NCBI GenBank assembly: GCA_949155365.1
Contig: CASCUT010000016.1
Location: 1-40,288, forward strand
Source of the DNA: an uncultured Clostridia bacterium
GTDB lineage: Bacteria; Bacillota; Clostridia; TANB77; CAG-508
DNA length: 40,288 nucleotides
Direction: 5' to 3'
Position 1 is the first letter of the stretch, and each line of letters opens with the position of its first letter. Positions 6,796 through 15,245 of the stretch are shown one piece after another. The notes under the pieces are model-generated. The model saw only the letters and a program-made list of their open reading frames with translations. It was not told the origin of the DNA and searched no databases. Made by a program: the position numbers and the translations under genes.

Positions 6796-8250
6796 TATTT
6801 TATGATTTTCTCTAAATTTTACTGCTTGTTCAAATGTATATGCTACATTTAATAAGGTCTCTTCACTATATTTTTGTCCTATTAATTGCATTCCTATTGG
6901 CATTCCTTCTTTATCTACTCCACATGGAATGGATATTCCTGGAAGTCCTGCAATATTTACAGATACGGTGCAAATATCGGCTAAATACATTTCTAATGGA
7001 TTGGATGATTTTTCCCCTATGTTAAATGCTGTTGTTGGTGCTGTTGGTGTTACGATTACATCATATTTGCTAAATGCTTCATCAAATTTTGATTGTACTA
7101 ATGTACGTACTTGTTGTGCCTTTTTGTAGTATGCATCATAATATCCTGATGATAGCACATAAGTTCCTAGTATAATTCTTCTCTTTACTTCACTTCCAAA
7201 CGCTTCACTTCTTGAGTTTATATAAATGTCTTTTAAATTATTGAAGTTTGGTGTTCTGTATCCATATCGAATTCCATCAAATCTTCCTAAATTTGAGCTT
7301 GCTTCTGCACATGCTATAATATAATAGGTTGCTAATGAGTAGTTTGCAATATCTAATGAGAATTCTTCTACTTCTGCCCCTAGTTCTTTGTATTTTTCTA
7401 TGGCTTCTTCTAATTTTTTCTTTACTTCTGGTTGAATTCCTTCTGCATAAAATTCTTTTGGAATGCCTATTTTGATTCCTTTTATATCATTTTTTAGGCT
7501 CTCTGTGTAATTTACTTTTTCTCTATTTTCTGATGTCGAATCTTTTTCGTCATGACCTGTTATTACATTTAAAAGTATGGCACAGTCTTGTACATCTTTT
7601 GTGATTGGGCCTATTTGGTCTAAGGAAGAAGCAAATGCTACTAAACCATAACGGGATACTAAACCATAGGTTGGTTTCATTCCTACTACTCCACAAAAAG
7701 AAGCTGGTTGACGAATAGATCCTCCTGTGTCTGATCCTAATGCCCAAGGTACCATTCCAGATGCAACCGCTGCTGCACTTCCTCCTGAGGAACCTCCTGG
7801 TACTTTATTCAAATTCCATGGATTTCTTGTTACGTGGAATGCAGAATATTCTGTTGAGCCACCCATAGCAAACTCGTCCATGTTTAATTTTCCTAAATTA
7901 ATCATGTTTTCCCTTTTTATTTTTTCCATAACAGTGGCATCATAAGGTGAAACAAAATTTTCTAACATTTTTGAACTACAAGTTGTTTTAATTCCTTTTG
8001 TACAGATGTTATCTTTTATCCCTATTGGAATCCCTGCTAAAGCATTTTCTATTTCGCCACAATTTACTTTTTCTTCTATCTCTTTTGCCTGATTGATAGC
8101 CTCTTCTTTTAATACTGTTACAAAAGCTCCAATCTCTTTTTCTTTTTCATTTATTTTGTCAATATATGATTTTGTTACTTCACTTATTGTTATTTCTTTT
8201 TTTGCCAACTTTTCCTTTAGTTCGTGAACAGTTAATTCTGTAAGTTCCAT
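6781..8250 (-). CDS. gatA: Asp-tRNA(Asn)/Glu-tRNA(Gln) amidotransferase subunit A
   Basis: GatA is the amidase-signature subunit that hydrolyses glutamine and delivers ammonia to GatB. Length 489 is typical. The catalytic Lys79 (IGIKDN), Ser154 ([11 protein letters not shown]) and Ser178 ([11 protein letters not shown]) fall at the positions known for the Staphylococcus enzyme. The C-terminal [10 protein letters not shown] and GMQLIGQ are also conserved. ATG follows GGAGG of the leader, only 14 bases after gatC. The last residues (EVRN) and the stop codon are encoded inside a small palindromic repeat, so the native tail may have been altered by an insertion. Confidence 0.98.
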   Translation of the reverse strand: MELTELTVHELKEKLAKKEITISEVTKSYIDKINEKEKEIGAFVTVLKEEAINQAKEIEEKVNCGEIENALAGIPIGIKDNICTKGIKTTCSSKMLENFVSPYDATVMEKIKRENMINLGKLNMDEFAMGGSTEYSAFHVTRNPWNLNKVPGGSSGGSAAAVASGMVPWALGSDTGGSIRQPASFCGVVGMKPTYGLVSRYGLVAFASSLDQIGPITKDVQDCAILLNVITGHDEKDSTSENREKVNYTESLKNDIKGIKIGIPKEFYAEGIQPEVKKKLEEAIEKYKELGAEVEEFSLDIANYSLATYYIIACAEASSNLGRFDGIRYGYRTPNFNNLKDIYINSRSEAFGSEVKRRIILGTYVLSSGYYDAYYKKAQQVRTLVQSKFDEAFSKYDVIVTPTAPTTAFNIGEKSSNPLEMYLADICTVSVNIAGLPGISIPCGVDKEGMPIGMQLIGQKYSEETLLNVAYTFEQAVKFRENHKIEVRN

Positions 8251-8264
8251 CTCTATCCTCCTTC

Positions 8265-8552
8265 TTATTGTATTACTTTTGGTATTTTAAACATGTTTCT
8301 TTCTTTTTCAGGTGCATTTGCAAGCAATCGTTCCTTATCTTCAAAATTTATAATTTCGTCTTTTCTAAATGCATTTTGTTTCTTATTTACATGAATGGCT
8401 TCTGATAACTCTTCTACTGGTGCATTATTTACGATGTTTGCAAAATTCAAAATGTCTTGTAAATGTAGTAAATAAGTGTCTATTTCTTCTTCTTTTAACT
8501 TTAAATTTGCTAATTTTGCTATATGCAAAATTTCTTCTTTATTAACTGTCAT
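8265..8552 (-). CDS. gatC: Asp-tRNA(Asn)/Glu-tRNA(Gln) amidotransferase subunit C
   Basis: GatC is the small subunit that wraps around the GatA-GatB interface and stabilises it. The 95 residues carry the family pattern: [16 protein letters not shown] at the N-terminus, ILNFANIVN in the middle and the C-terminal FRKDEI and FKIPKVI. I start it at MTVNKEE because GAGGAG is correctly spaced there; the ATG three codons earlier abuts the ribosome site. First gene of the gatCAB operon. Confidence 0.95.
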   Translation of the reverse strand: MTVNKEEILHIAKLANLKLKEEEIDTYLLHLQDILNFANIVNNAPVEELSEAIHVNKKQNAFRKDEIINFEDKERLLANAPEKERNMFKIPKVIQ

Positions 8553-8625
8553 TATTATCATCTCCTCTATTAAACTTGTGCTATTATATCCTTTTTTTCC
8601 ATAAATTACAAGGGTTATCGCAATA

Positions 8626-8662
8626 AAAAAGTAGTTTCCTTATGCTAGAGAAACTACTTTTT
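8626..8662 (-). terminator. Terminator of the Rpn remnant
   Basis: A perfect 13-bp stem AAAAAGTAGTTTC / GAAACTACTTTTT with an 11-base loop, just after the stop codon of the nuclease remnant. T-runs flank both sides. Confidence 0.8.
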
Positions 8663-8665
8663 CTA

Positions 8666-9135
8666 TTAATCCTTATTTATTTGTTCAATTTCTTCTATTG
8701 TTAATTTTGTTATCTTACTAATTTCTTTTAATTCCATGCCTATTTTTAACATTTCTTTTGCTATTTCTATTTTATTTTTTCTTATCCCTTCTCTTATGCC
8801 TTCTTTTCTTCCCTCTTTTAACCCTTCCTCTTTCACACAATAGTTTCTTGAGTTTTCCTCTAACTCTACTGTAAATAAATAATCCTTCCATGCTTTTAAT
8901 TCTTCGTCTGACAATATTTCTTCTACTTCTTCATTTGCTTCTTTTATAATTTCATTTTTCTCTTCTGCCATTTTGATTACCCCCTATCATCATCTATTAA
9001 TGCTAGCCAACATTCTAATAAGTTTGTTAATTTTGGTTTACTTTTTCGAAATTTTGGTAGTTCAATAAACCAATATGTTATGTCTTTTATTACTTCATAG
9101 TTTCTATCTTTTCTTATTTCATTCTTTGGGAAATT
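8666..9135 (-). pseudogene. Decayed Rpn-type (PD-(D/E)XK) nuclease/transposase gene
   Basis: The open 101-residue frame starting MAEEKNEII is the C-terminal tail of a Rpn family protein: an acidic helix, the EEGLKEGRKEGIREGIRK coiled repeat and a helix-turn-helix-like end. Directly upstream the DNA encodes YWFIELPKFRK and LECWLALIDDDRG, the preceding part of the same family, in another frame. The frames part at a run of five G (8986-8990); one base more, or a -1 slip, would rejoin them. Further upstream the nuclease core is missing, yet a promoter remains. Rpn proteins promote RecA-independent recombination and are often found as fragments. It is probably non-functional. Confidence 0.75.
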
Positions 9136-9230
9136 TCAGACTTGTTATTTCACAAAATATTAGAATTAATTCATTTGATTTTTTGACTTTAAATAGATAT
9201 TTGAATTTAATAAGAATACCGCCATTATAA

Positions 9231-9258
9231 CATAAATTTTTATTTTGTAAATATATTT
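9231..9258 (-). promoter_or_regulatory. Promoter remnant upstream of the Rpn gene
   Basis: On the minus strand TTTACA, a 16-base spacer and TATAAT precede the decayed nuclease gene. No intact coding start follows. Confidence 0.5.
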
Positions 9259-9350
9259 TACATAATTTTTCTATAAAAAATAGGCACCTACTTTTGGAGG
9301 AACTGCCCTATCTTTTATAAAATTTCTTAATGTATTATTCTGATTGAGAC

Positions 9351-9393
9351 AAAATCTCCGTCTCTATTGTCAAAAATCTCCGTCCCCATTGTC
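9351..9393. repeat. Two tandem ~22-base repeats
   Basis: Two near-identical units, each reading AAAATCTCCGTC then CATTGTC or TATTGTC, abut the stop codon of the DUF4116 gene. The GACGGAGATTTT core resembles short dispersed repeats I associate with Firmicute intergenic regions, but no mobile gene is next to it. Confidence 0.6.
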
Positions 9394-9918
9394 TTATTCC
9401 TTTAATTTTAGAATTTCTTCCTCTTGTTTTAAAGTTTCTCCTAAGAAAGGAAAACAACTCTTATCTTTTTGCATGGCGATTTGTCCTATTTCTTTATCAT
9501 TTTTTAAGCGATTACTCGCATATTTTAGAATAATTGGTTTGTTTTCTACTGCTAACTTTACGACTTCTTTGTCGTCTCGCATTTTTGGAATAGAGTAGTA
9601 TAGAATTTGTCCTGTTTCTTTTAGTCCACTCATTAATAGTTCTTTGTCTTCTAGTAATTTTCCTTTTGCATAACAATATGTCCACCCTAATTTACTAACG
9701 GATTCATATACGATTTCTCTATCTTCCTTTAATCGATCAGAGGCAAATTCTAATGCTTCTGCATTATTTTTTACCGCTTCTAACACAATTTCTCTATCCT
9801 CTTTTAGCCTTTCACAGGCAAATTCTAATAATTTTCCATTTTCTTTTACTGTTTTTAATACATATTCTCTATCTTCTGCATTTTCTTTCATTTTAGTAAT
9901 TTCAATTGGTTCTGGCAT
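9394..9918 (-). CDS. DUF4116 repeat protein
   Basis: A 174-residue helical protein made of repeated units of about 25-27 residues, each with a variant of DREIVLEAVKNNAEALEFASDRLKED. Three clear units occupy residues 10-85, and more diverged ones follow (DKELLMSGLKETG, DKEVVKLAVENK, DKEIGQIAMQKD). This pattern is that of DUF4116, a leucine-rich alpha-helical repeat of unknown role found in protists and bacteria. There is no signal peptide. The start follows AGGAAAAG. It lies between uvrC and the decayed nuclease, an accessory spot. Confidence 0.8.
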   Translation of the reverse strand: MPEPIEITKMKENAEDREYVLKTVKENGKLLEFACERLKEDREIVLEAVKNNAEALEFASDRLKEDREIVYESVSKLGWTYCYAKGKLLEDKELLMSGLKETGQILYYSIPKMRDDKEVVKLAVENKPIILKYASNRLKNDKEIGQIAMQKDKSCFPFLGETLKQEEEILKLKE

Positions 9919-9981
9919 TTTTCTTTTCCTACTTTCCTTTCAGAATTGTTTTCTCTCTGTTTTCCTTACATTTTTTAATTT

Positions 9982-11763
9982 CTATTTTCCTTTTATTTTT
10001 CTTGCTAATGCTTCTGTTATTCCTTTTACTTCTGTTAATTCTTCCAAACTTGCTTTTTTTATTCTTTCTACACTACCAAATGTTTGTAATAATGCTTGCT
10101 TTTTCATAGGTCCTATTCCTTCTATTTCATCTAGTTCAGAATGCGTTATTTCTTTTTCTCTTAGCTTTTTGTGATACCCTATTGCTGTATCATGGACACT
10201 ATCTTGAAAAAGAGTGATGACATTTAATAGTTCTTTTGATATGGTTAATTCTTTTCGGTTTTCATCCATTAATGCTCTTGTTCGATGTTTGTCATTTTTT
10301 ACCATTCCAAAAATCGGAATTTGTATTTCATATTGCTTTACTGCTTCTTTGGCAGCTCTTATTTGGGTAATTCCCCCATCTACTAAAATTACATCTGGTA
10401 ATGTTCCAAAGCTTCCCTTTTCATTTTCAATGGAATGTTTTAATCTTCTTGTAATTACCTCTTTCATACAAGCGGGATCATCTTGCCTCATTACTTCTTT
10501 TATTTTAAATCTTCTTGCTAAATTCTTTTTAATAACACCATCTTGCATCACACACATTCCTGCTACCATATTGGTTCCAGACAAGTTTGAAATATCATAA
10601 CACTCTATTTTTCTTGGCAGTTTTTCCAATTTTAGTACTTCTTTTAGTTCTGCTAATACATTGTATTTTTCTTTGTTTTTATTTTCTAGTGTGATACTTG
10701 CATTTCGTTCTGCCATTTCTACTAGTCTTAACTTTTCGCCTTTTTGTGGTGTTTTGATTTCTACTTTTCTTCCTGCTACTTTACTTAGCCATTGCTCTAT
10801 CAATGACTTTTCTTCAATTTCTTTTCGTATCATAATTTTATTTGGCAAAATTGCTCTTCCCACATAATATTGTTTTACAAACTCAGAAATAATTTCTTCT
10901 TCTGTTTCATCTTCTAAATTTTTCAAAAAGAAATGTTCTCTTCCTATCATTTTGCTTCTTCGTACAAAGAATATCTCAATACATACTTCAAACTCATTTC
11001 GGCTAATTCCAATCACATCAATATCATTTTCATTTAAGTTCGAAACCTTTTGTTTTTCTGAAATTCGTTCAATTGCTATCATTTTATCTCGCAAATAGGC
11101 TGCTCTTTCAAATTGCATTTTGGCAGAAGCCTCTTGCATTTCTGCTTGTAATTGTTTGACAATTTTTTCTGTTTTTCCTTCTAATAACATCATAATTTCA
11201 TCAATTTGTTTTCGATATTCTTCTTTGGAAATGTATCCCATACATGGTGCTAAGCATTTTTTAATATGATAATTTAAACAAGGTCTATCTTTGTATTTAA
11301 AATTTCGACATTGCCTAATTTTAAATTTTTCTTTAATGAAATCTACCATTTCTTTGGCACTTCCTGCAGAAGCATATGGGCCAAAGTATTTTGCTCCATC
11401 GTTTAAGATTTTCCTTGTGATATACAAATTCGGATAATCGTCTTTTATATTGATTTTAATATAAGGATATGTTTTGTCATCTTTTAGTAAAACATTAAAT
11501 TTAGGACGATTTTTTTTAATTAGATTGCATTCTAAAATAAGAGCTTCTGCTTCATTATCTACCACTATATATTCAAAATGGTCAATCAGAGAAACCATAT
11601 TCTGAATACGTTTTGTTTTTTTGTTTTTTCTGAAATATTGTCTTACACGATTTTTCAAAGAAACTGCTTTTCCCACATAAATAATGGTATCTTCTTTATC
11701 ATGCATAATATAAACACCTGGTTTATCTGGTAACTTTTTAATTTCCGCTTCAATATCAAACAT
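9982..11763 (-). CDS. uvrC: UvrABC excinuclease subunit C
   Basis: UvrC makes both incisions flanking bulky DNA lesions after UvrA-UvrB recognition. The 593 residues hold all domains in order: GIY-YIG nuclease (about 12-90; PGVYIMHD and IIYVGKAVSLKNRVRQYF), cysteine-rich region (RQCRNFKYKDRPCLNYHIKKCLAPC, given here in parts: RQCRNF, RPCLNY, CLAPC), UVR helix hairpin near 200-235, the RNase H-like nuclease (CYDISNLSGTN; VDGGITQI) and two C-terminal helix-hairpin-helix motifs (IEGIGPMKKQALL; VKGITEALARKI). MFDIEAEI is chosen as start because GAGGAG precedes it by eight bases. Confidence 0.97.
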   Translation of the reverse strand: MFDIEAEIKKLPDKPGVYIMHDKEDTIIYVGKAVSLKNRVRQYFRKNKKTKRIQNMVSLIDHFEYIVVDNEAEALILECNLIKKNRPKFNVLLKDDKTYPYIKINIKDDYPNLYITRKILNDGAKYFGPYASAGSAKEMVDFIKEKFKIRQCRNFKYKDRPCLNYHIKKCLAPCMGYISKEEYRKQIDEIMMLLEGKTEKIVKQLQAEMQEASAKMQFERAAYLRDKMIAIERISEKQKVSNLNENDIDVIGISRNEFEVCIEIFFVRRSKMIGREHFFLKNLEDETEEEIISEFVKQYYVGRAILPNKIMIRKEIEEKSLIEQWLSKVAGRKVEIKTPQKGEKLRLVEMAERNASITLENKNKEKYNVLAELKEVLKLEKLPRKIECYDISNLSGTNMVAGMCVMQDGVIKKNLARRFKIKEVMRQDDPACMKEVITRRLKHSIENEKGSFGTLPDVILVDGGITQIRAAKEAVKQYEIQIPIFGMVKNDKHRTRALMDENRKELTISKELLNVITLFQDSVHDTAIGYHKKLREKEITHSELDEIEGIGPMKKQALLQTFGSVERIKKASLEELTEVKGITEALARKIKGK

Positions 11764-11827
11764 GTTATTCTTCTCCTCTTTTGTATTATACCACCTTATT
11801 GTCAAAACGAAAAGATTTTTTTTACTA

Positions 11828-11856
11828 TTGAAACATTTTCTGTTTTACGATAATAT
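11828..11856 (+). promoter_or_regulatory. Promoter of glmS
   Basis: TTGAAA, a 17-base spacer and TAATAT, about 65 bases before the ribozyme cleavage site. Confidence 0.7.
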
Positions 11857-11920
11857 ACTATTGATATAAAGAAGTACTACAAATATGATTTTTTAAGAAA
11901 GGAGAATCTATTACGAATAA

Positions 11921-12090
11921 AAGCGCCTGGACAGGAAATGTAGGTTTTGTTTTCCACTTATTATTCTTTTCCTGTTGACGAGGGAGAAACTAATCGAAAG
12001 ATTCGGCGGATGGTTTCTTGGCATTGGCTACTGCCATAAATATGGAGAAAAAACAGATTGTGAAATCTGATAACAAATTCCATAGGGTAG
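11921..12090 (+). ncRNA. glmS ribozyme-riboswitch
   Basis: The leader of glmS holds the conserved elements of the glucosamine-6-phosphate-activated ribozyme: AAGCGCC, with the scissile bond expected between A11922 and G11923; pairing ACAGGAA with TTTCCTGT; GACGAGGG; and the core AATCGAAAGATTCGGCGGATG. Downstream pairings TGGC/GCCA and a long arm closing ATATGG with CCATA match the accessory stems. With enough GlcN6P the RNA cleaves itself, and the downstream mRNA is then degraded by RNase J, encoded elsewhere in this window. The 3' boundary is approximate. Confidence 0.95.
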
Positions 12091-12142
12091 CCTTTATTTG
12101 TATGCTTTCTTTTCGATACATTCCTAAAGGAGGTTTTTTATT

Positions 12143-13984
12143 ATGTGTGGAATTGTAGGATATATAGGAGAAAAAAGATGTACTCCTATTTTATTACATG
12201 GTCTTAAAAATTTAGAATATCGTGGTTATGACTCTGCTGGCATTGCTATACTAGAGAACCATTCGATTCAAATTCAAAAAGAAAAAGGAAGAGTTGCCAA
12301 TCTAGAAAGTCTGGTAAATCCTCTTTGTTTACAAGGAACGGTTGGCATTGCTCATACGAGGTGGGCAACACATGGAAAGCCCTCTCATGTTAACTCACAT
12401 CCCCATTTAGACAGCGATTCTTGTTTTGCTGTTGTTCATAATGGTATTATTGAAAATTACAAAGTTCTTCGTGAATTTTTAGAAGAAGAAGGTTATACTT
12501 TTTCTTCTAAAACAGATACCGAAGTAATTCCTAATTTAATTCATTACTATTATACGCTTCAAAAAGAAACATCGATTTCTGCTTTTTTGCAAGCGGTTTC
12601 TTCTACTTGCCAAAGATTAGAAGGAAGTTATGCTATTTTAGCTATTGGTAAAGATTTTCCAGGGATTGAAATTGCCGTAAAAAAAGATAGCCCTTTGGTG
12701 ATTGGCAAAGGAAATAAAGAATTTTACATTGCTTCTGATATGCCTGCTATTTTGGAATATACTAGGGATTTTTATTTTTTGGAAGAAAATGAAATGGCTC
12801 TAATTGAAAAAGAAAGAATTGCATTTTTTGATGCCAATTTAAAAAAACACGAAAAATTATTAACGTCTATTCCTTTTGATGCTCTTTCCAGTACGAAACG
12901 TGGTTATGAAGATTTTATGCTAAAAGAAATTTATGAACAACCAGAAGCCATTCGTAGAACTATAGCAAATCGAATTCAATTCGGGAAACCAATTGACTTT
13001 TCGGATATTTCTTTTTCCAAAAAGGAGCTTACTCATTTGCATCAAATCTATATTGTCGCTTGTGGAACAGCAATGCATGCAGGATTCGTTGGAAAACAAA
13101 TCATTGAAAAGTTATGTCATATCCCAACTCATGTTGAAATTGCTTCTGAGTTTCGCTATGGCTCTCCTTTTCTTTCTTCTCACACCTTATGCATTTTTGT
13201 TAGTCAATCTGGAGAAACAGCAGATACCATTGCAGGTTTAAGATTAGCCAAAGAAAAAGGAGCAAAAACACTCGCCATTTCTAATGTCATTGGTAGTTCT
13301 ATTACACGAGAAGCAGACCAATCTATCTATACTTATGCCGGACCCGAAATTGCAGTTGCTTCCACCAAAGCTTATACTTGTCAAATTGCATTACTTTGCT
13401 TGTTCGCTTTGTACCTTTCTGAATTACGAAAAACAGAAAAAGTAGAACAGATCGAAGATTTAAAAAGAGAACTATTCGAGCTACCAGAAAAGCTAGAAGA
13501 AATTCTTCAAAAACATGAATTATTACAAAACATAGCCAATCAAGTTTACCAAGAAACAGATATGTTTTTCTTAGGAAGAGGCATTGATTACTATGTAGCA
13601 CTAGAAGGTTCTTTGAAATTAAAGGAAATTTCTTATTTACATTCTGAGGCCTATCCTGCTGGTGAGTTAAAACATGGTCCGATTGCTTTAATAGAGGAAG
13701 GCACTATTGTCATTGGTATTTTAACACAAGACGCTTTGCTTTCCAAAACCATTAGCAATTTGCAAGAAGTAATTACTAGAGGTGCCAAAGTAATTGCTAT
13801 TACAATGGCAGAGTTACCACAAGATTTGTTTGAATTTGTTTTTAAAATTCCAACAACAAATTCCTATTTTTCACCTCTTCTTTCGATTGTCCCTCTTCAA
13901 TTACTTTCTTACTATGTTGCAAAAGAAAAAAATCTTGATGTCGATAAACCAAGAAACCTTGCCAAGTCTGTTACTGTTGAATAA
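12143..13984 (+). CDS. glmS: Glutamine-fructose-6-phosphate aminotransferase (isomerizing)
   Basis: It makes glucosamine-6-phosphate from fructose-6-phosphate and glutamine, the entry step to peptidoglycan amino sugars. At 613 residues it is full length. The N-terminal glutaminase domain has the nucleophile Cys2 (MCGIVGYIG), YRGYDSAG, HTRWATHGKP and HNGIIENY. Two SIS isomerase domains follow (VACGTAMHAG; SQSGETADT; FLGRGIDY; SLKLKEISYLHSEAYPAGELKHGP) and the C-terminus is the conserved DVDKPRNLAKSVTVE. AAAGGAGG precedes the ATG. Control by the upstream ribozyme is well known for this gene. Confidence 0.98.
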   Translation: MCGIVGYIGEKRCTPILLHGLKNLEYRGYDSAGIAILENHSIQIQKEKGRVANLESLVNPLCLQGTVGIAHTRWATHGKPSHVNSHPHLDSDSCFAVVHNGIIENYKVLREFLEEEGYTFSSKTDTEVIPNLIHYYYTLQKETSISAFLQAVSSTCQRLEGSYAILAIGKDFPGIEIAVKKDSPLVIGKGNKEFYIASDMPAILEYTRDFYFLEENEMALIEKERIAFFDANLKKHEKLLTSIPFDALSSTKRGYEDFMLKEIYEQPEAIRRTIANRIQFGKPIDFSDISFSKKELTHLHQIYIVACGTAMHAGFVGKQIIEKLCHIPTHVEIASEFRYGSPFLSSHTLCIFVSQSGETADTIAGLRLAKEKGAKTLAISNVIGSSITREADQSIYTYAGPEIAVASTKAYTCQIALLCLFALYLSELRKTEKVEQIEDLKRELFELPEKLEEILQKHELLQNIANQVYQETDMFFLGRGIDYYVALEGSLKLKEISYLHSEAYPAGELKHGPIALIEEGTIVIGILTQDALLSKTISNLQEVITRGAKVIAITMAELPQDLFEFVFKIPTTNSYFSPLLSIVPLQLLSYYVAKEKNLDVDKPRNLAKSVTVE

Positions 13985-13999
13985 TTTGATTTCTACCTA

Positions 14000-14034
14000 A
14001 AAAGGGTAACAAAGCTCTCGCCTTGTTACCCTTT
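14000..14034. terminator. Terminator of glmS, shared with convergent gene
   Basis: AAAGGGTAACAA / TTGTTACCCTTT stem with a ten-base loop and a T run, between glmS and the minus-strand secreted-protein gene. Confidence 0.9.
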
Positions 14035-14040
14035 TGCCCT

Positions 14041-14472
14041 TTAATATTCTACCGCATATTGTTCCATTTGCTCTTCAATATATTGTAGAAATTCTTTGTC
14101 GATTTCCTCTCCTCCTGCTTCTTCCTCCATGGTTTCGTCATAAAAGTAAAGGAGAATGGATTGGTACCCTTCCAATATTTCTTCTTCTGTTGCATTGTTC
14201 AATTGCTTTAATGCCTTTTCAAACGGCTTACACTGAAGGCAATAGACTTCCTTTGTAATAATGCCATCGTCTAACATGTTCTGCTCATCTGTCAAAGCCT
14301 TTACAAGAAGTTCCTCGTATTTCTCTTTTACAGTTAATTCATCCCCATCGCAAAATGGACATTCTTCTTCCTGCAATTGTACTTTTTCCTTGGCACACGC
14401 CGTTTCTCCTACGACTGTTAATAACAAAATAACTGTTATTAATGAAAATAAAGTTCTCCGCCCTTTGTTCAT
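14041..14472 (-). CDS. Secreted protein with two CxxC motifs
   Basis: A 143-residue protein when started at MNKGRRTLF, which AAGGAAGG precedes; the GTG three codons earlier overlaps that site. A basic start and a hydrophobic core (about 8-23) ending near ACAKE form a signal peptide; there is no proper lipobox. The mature part is very acidic and has CPFCDGDE near residue 40 and CLQC near 80, two CxxC pairs that could bind metal or form disulfides. The thioredoxin fold is not evident. I do not recognise the family. The third and fourth codons (GGG CGG) include one of the rare in-frame CGG codons of the window. Confidence 0.7.
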   Translation of the reverse strand: MNKGRRTLFSLITVILLLTVVGETACAKEKVQLQEEECPFCDGDELTVKEKYEELLVKALTDEQNMLDDGIITKEVYCLQCKPFEKALKQLNNATEEEILEGYQSILLYFYDETMEEEAGGEEIDKEFLQYIEEQMEQYAVEY

Positions 14473-14511
14473 GTTGTACACCTTCCTTTATTTTTTATCG
14501 TGATATATTCT

Positions 14512-14540
14512 ATTTTACTACATTTTCCTAAAATTGTAAA
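14512..14540 (-). promoter_or_regulatory. Promoter of the secreted-protein gene
   Basis: Minus-strand TTTACA, 17-base spacer, TAAAAT, about 40 bases before the start codon. Confidence 0.6.
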
Positions 14541-14568
14541 TATATTTGTTTCGGTTTTATGTTGATTT

Positions 14569-14841
14569 TTATTTTATAATAATAGTTTTAATAGAATTAA
14601 TAAGATTGCACCGAGGTAATCCTAATATTCCTACTATCATACTACTTCCAATATTTAATCCAATATGAAATTCAAGCCAAGTCCCCACCCAATTAATAAT
14701 GATGATAAGAATTGCCCCTAAAACGGAATTTCCTATTATTTTCATTATTGTTTTTAATGGTAAAATAAAAACCTTACCCATCAAAAATAGAAAAATAATA
14801 CATGCCAAATACACGATTACTGCATTTATGTCCAAAACCAT
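14569..14841 (-). CDS. bofA: Pro-sigma-K processing inhibitor BofA, C-terminus frameshifted
   Basis: BofA holds the SpoIVFB protease inactive in the outer forespore membrane until the sigma-K checkpoint is released. Membrane segments lie at about residues 5-25 and 36-53, followed by the family's FHIGLNIGSSMIVGILGLP. After this proline the frame reads CGG TGC and goes on as RCNLINSIKTIIIK. Skipping the C at 14613 gives GAILLILLKLLL and a stop at 14574-14576, an 88-residue protein whose LGLPG-plus-hydrophobic tail fits the family (Bacillus BofA ends with ILGIPGIAAL). So one extra base sits at the conserved Pro-Gly. It may be an error, a real mutation or a recoding site. Neighbour yaaL is the usual partner. 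Confidence 0.85.
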   Translation of the reverse strand: MVLDINAVIVYLACIIFLFLMGKVFILPLKTIMKIIGNSVLGAILIIIINWVGTWLEFHIGLNIGSSMIVGILGLPRCNLINSIKTIIIK

Positions 14842-14897
14842 CACCTTACCTTTTTTCTCTTTAGTCTATTGTTATGATTGTTTTGGGACAAATATTC

Positions 14898-15176
14898 CTA
14901 GATTACTTTATTATATCTAATATCAATTTGTTCTATCATATCTAATGCTAGTCCTTTTTCTTTTGCTTTTTTTACTAAATAATCAAATTTGGCTCTTGTT
15001 GCTTTAATTTGATACGTATAATAATCAATTAAATCTTCTTGTGCATATTCAAAATTAAGATTCGCTACTTCCAATTCTTTTCTTGCTTTTATAATACTAA
15101 TCATTAATTCTAATTCTCTTTCTTGCTGTGTTTTTTCTGTTATTTTTATCTCTTTTTTGTATTCTTCTTCCTTCAT
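14898..15176 (-). CDS. yaaL: YaaL-like DUF2508 protein
   Basis: A 92-residue, highly charged helical protein. The core KARKELEVANLNFEYAQED and the following DYYTYQIKATRAKFDYL, KKAKEKGL match DUF2508, the YaaL family, which in Bacillus lies between recR and bofA; here it again precedes bofA by 56 bases. The function is unknown. The start MKEEEYKK follows AGAGGA; an earlier ATG adds 15 residues without a ribosome site. Confidence 0.85.
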   Translation of the reverse strand: MKEEEYKKEIKITEKTQQERELELMISIIKARKELEVANLNFEYAQEDLIDYYTYQIKATRAKFDYLVKKAKEKGLALDMIEQIDIRYNKVI

Positions 15177-15245
15177 CGAATTCCTCTTTTCTTTTTTGTA
15201 CTTATTACTAGTATATTCCACTTTTTCTATCTTATTCCATTTTCT

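Noticed and set aside
10214-10600. Plus-strand frame of 128 codons inside uvrC
   Set aside because: Lies over the conserved nuclease domain of uvrC and has no ribosome site.
11764-11822. TTGACA plus TATAAT upstream of uvrC as a promoter
   Set aside because: The two hexamers are only nine bases apart, so they cannot form one promoter.
14041-14472. Lipoprotein signal in the CxxC protein
   Set aside because: The residues before the first Cys (GETA) do not match a lipobox, so ordinary signal peptidase cleavage is more likely.
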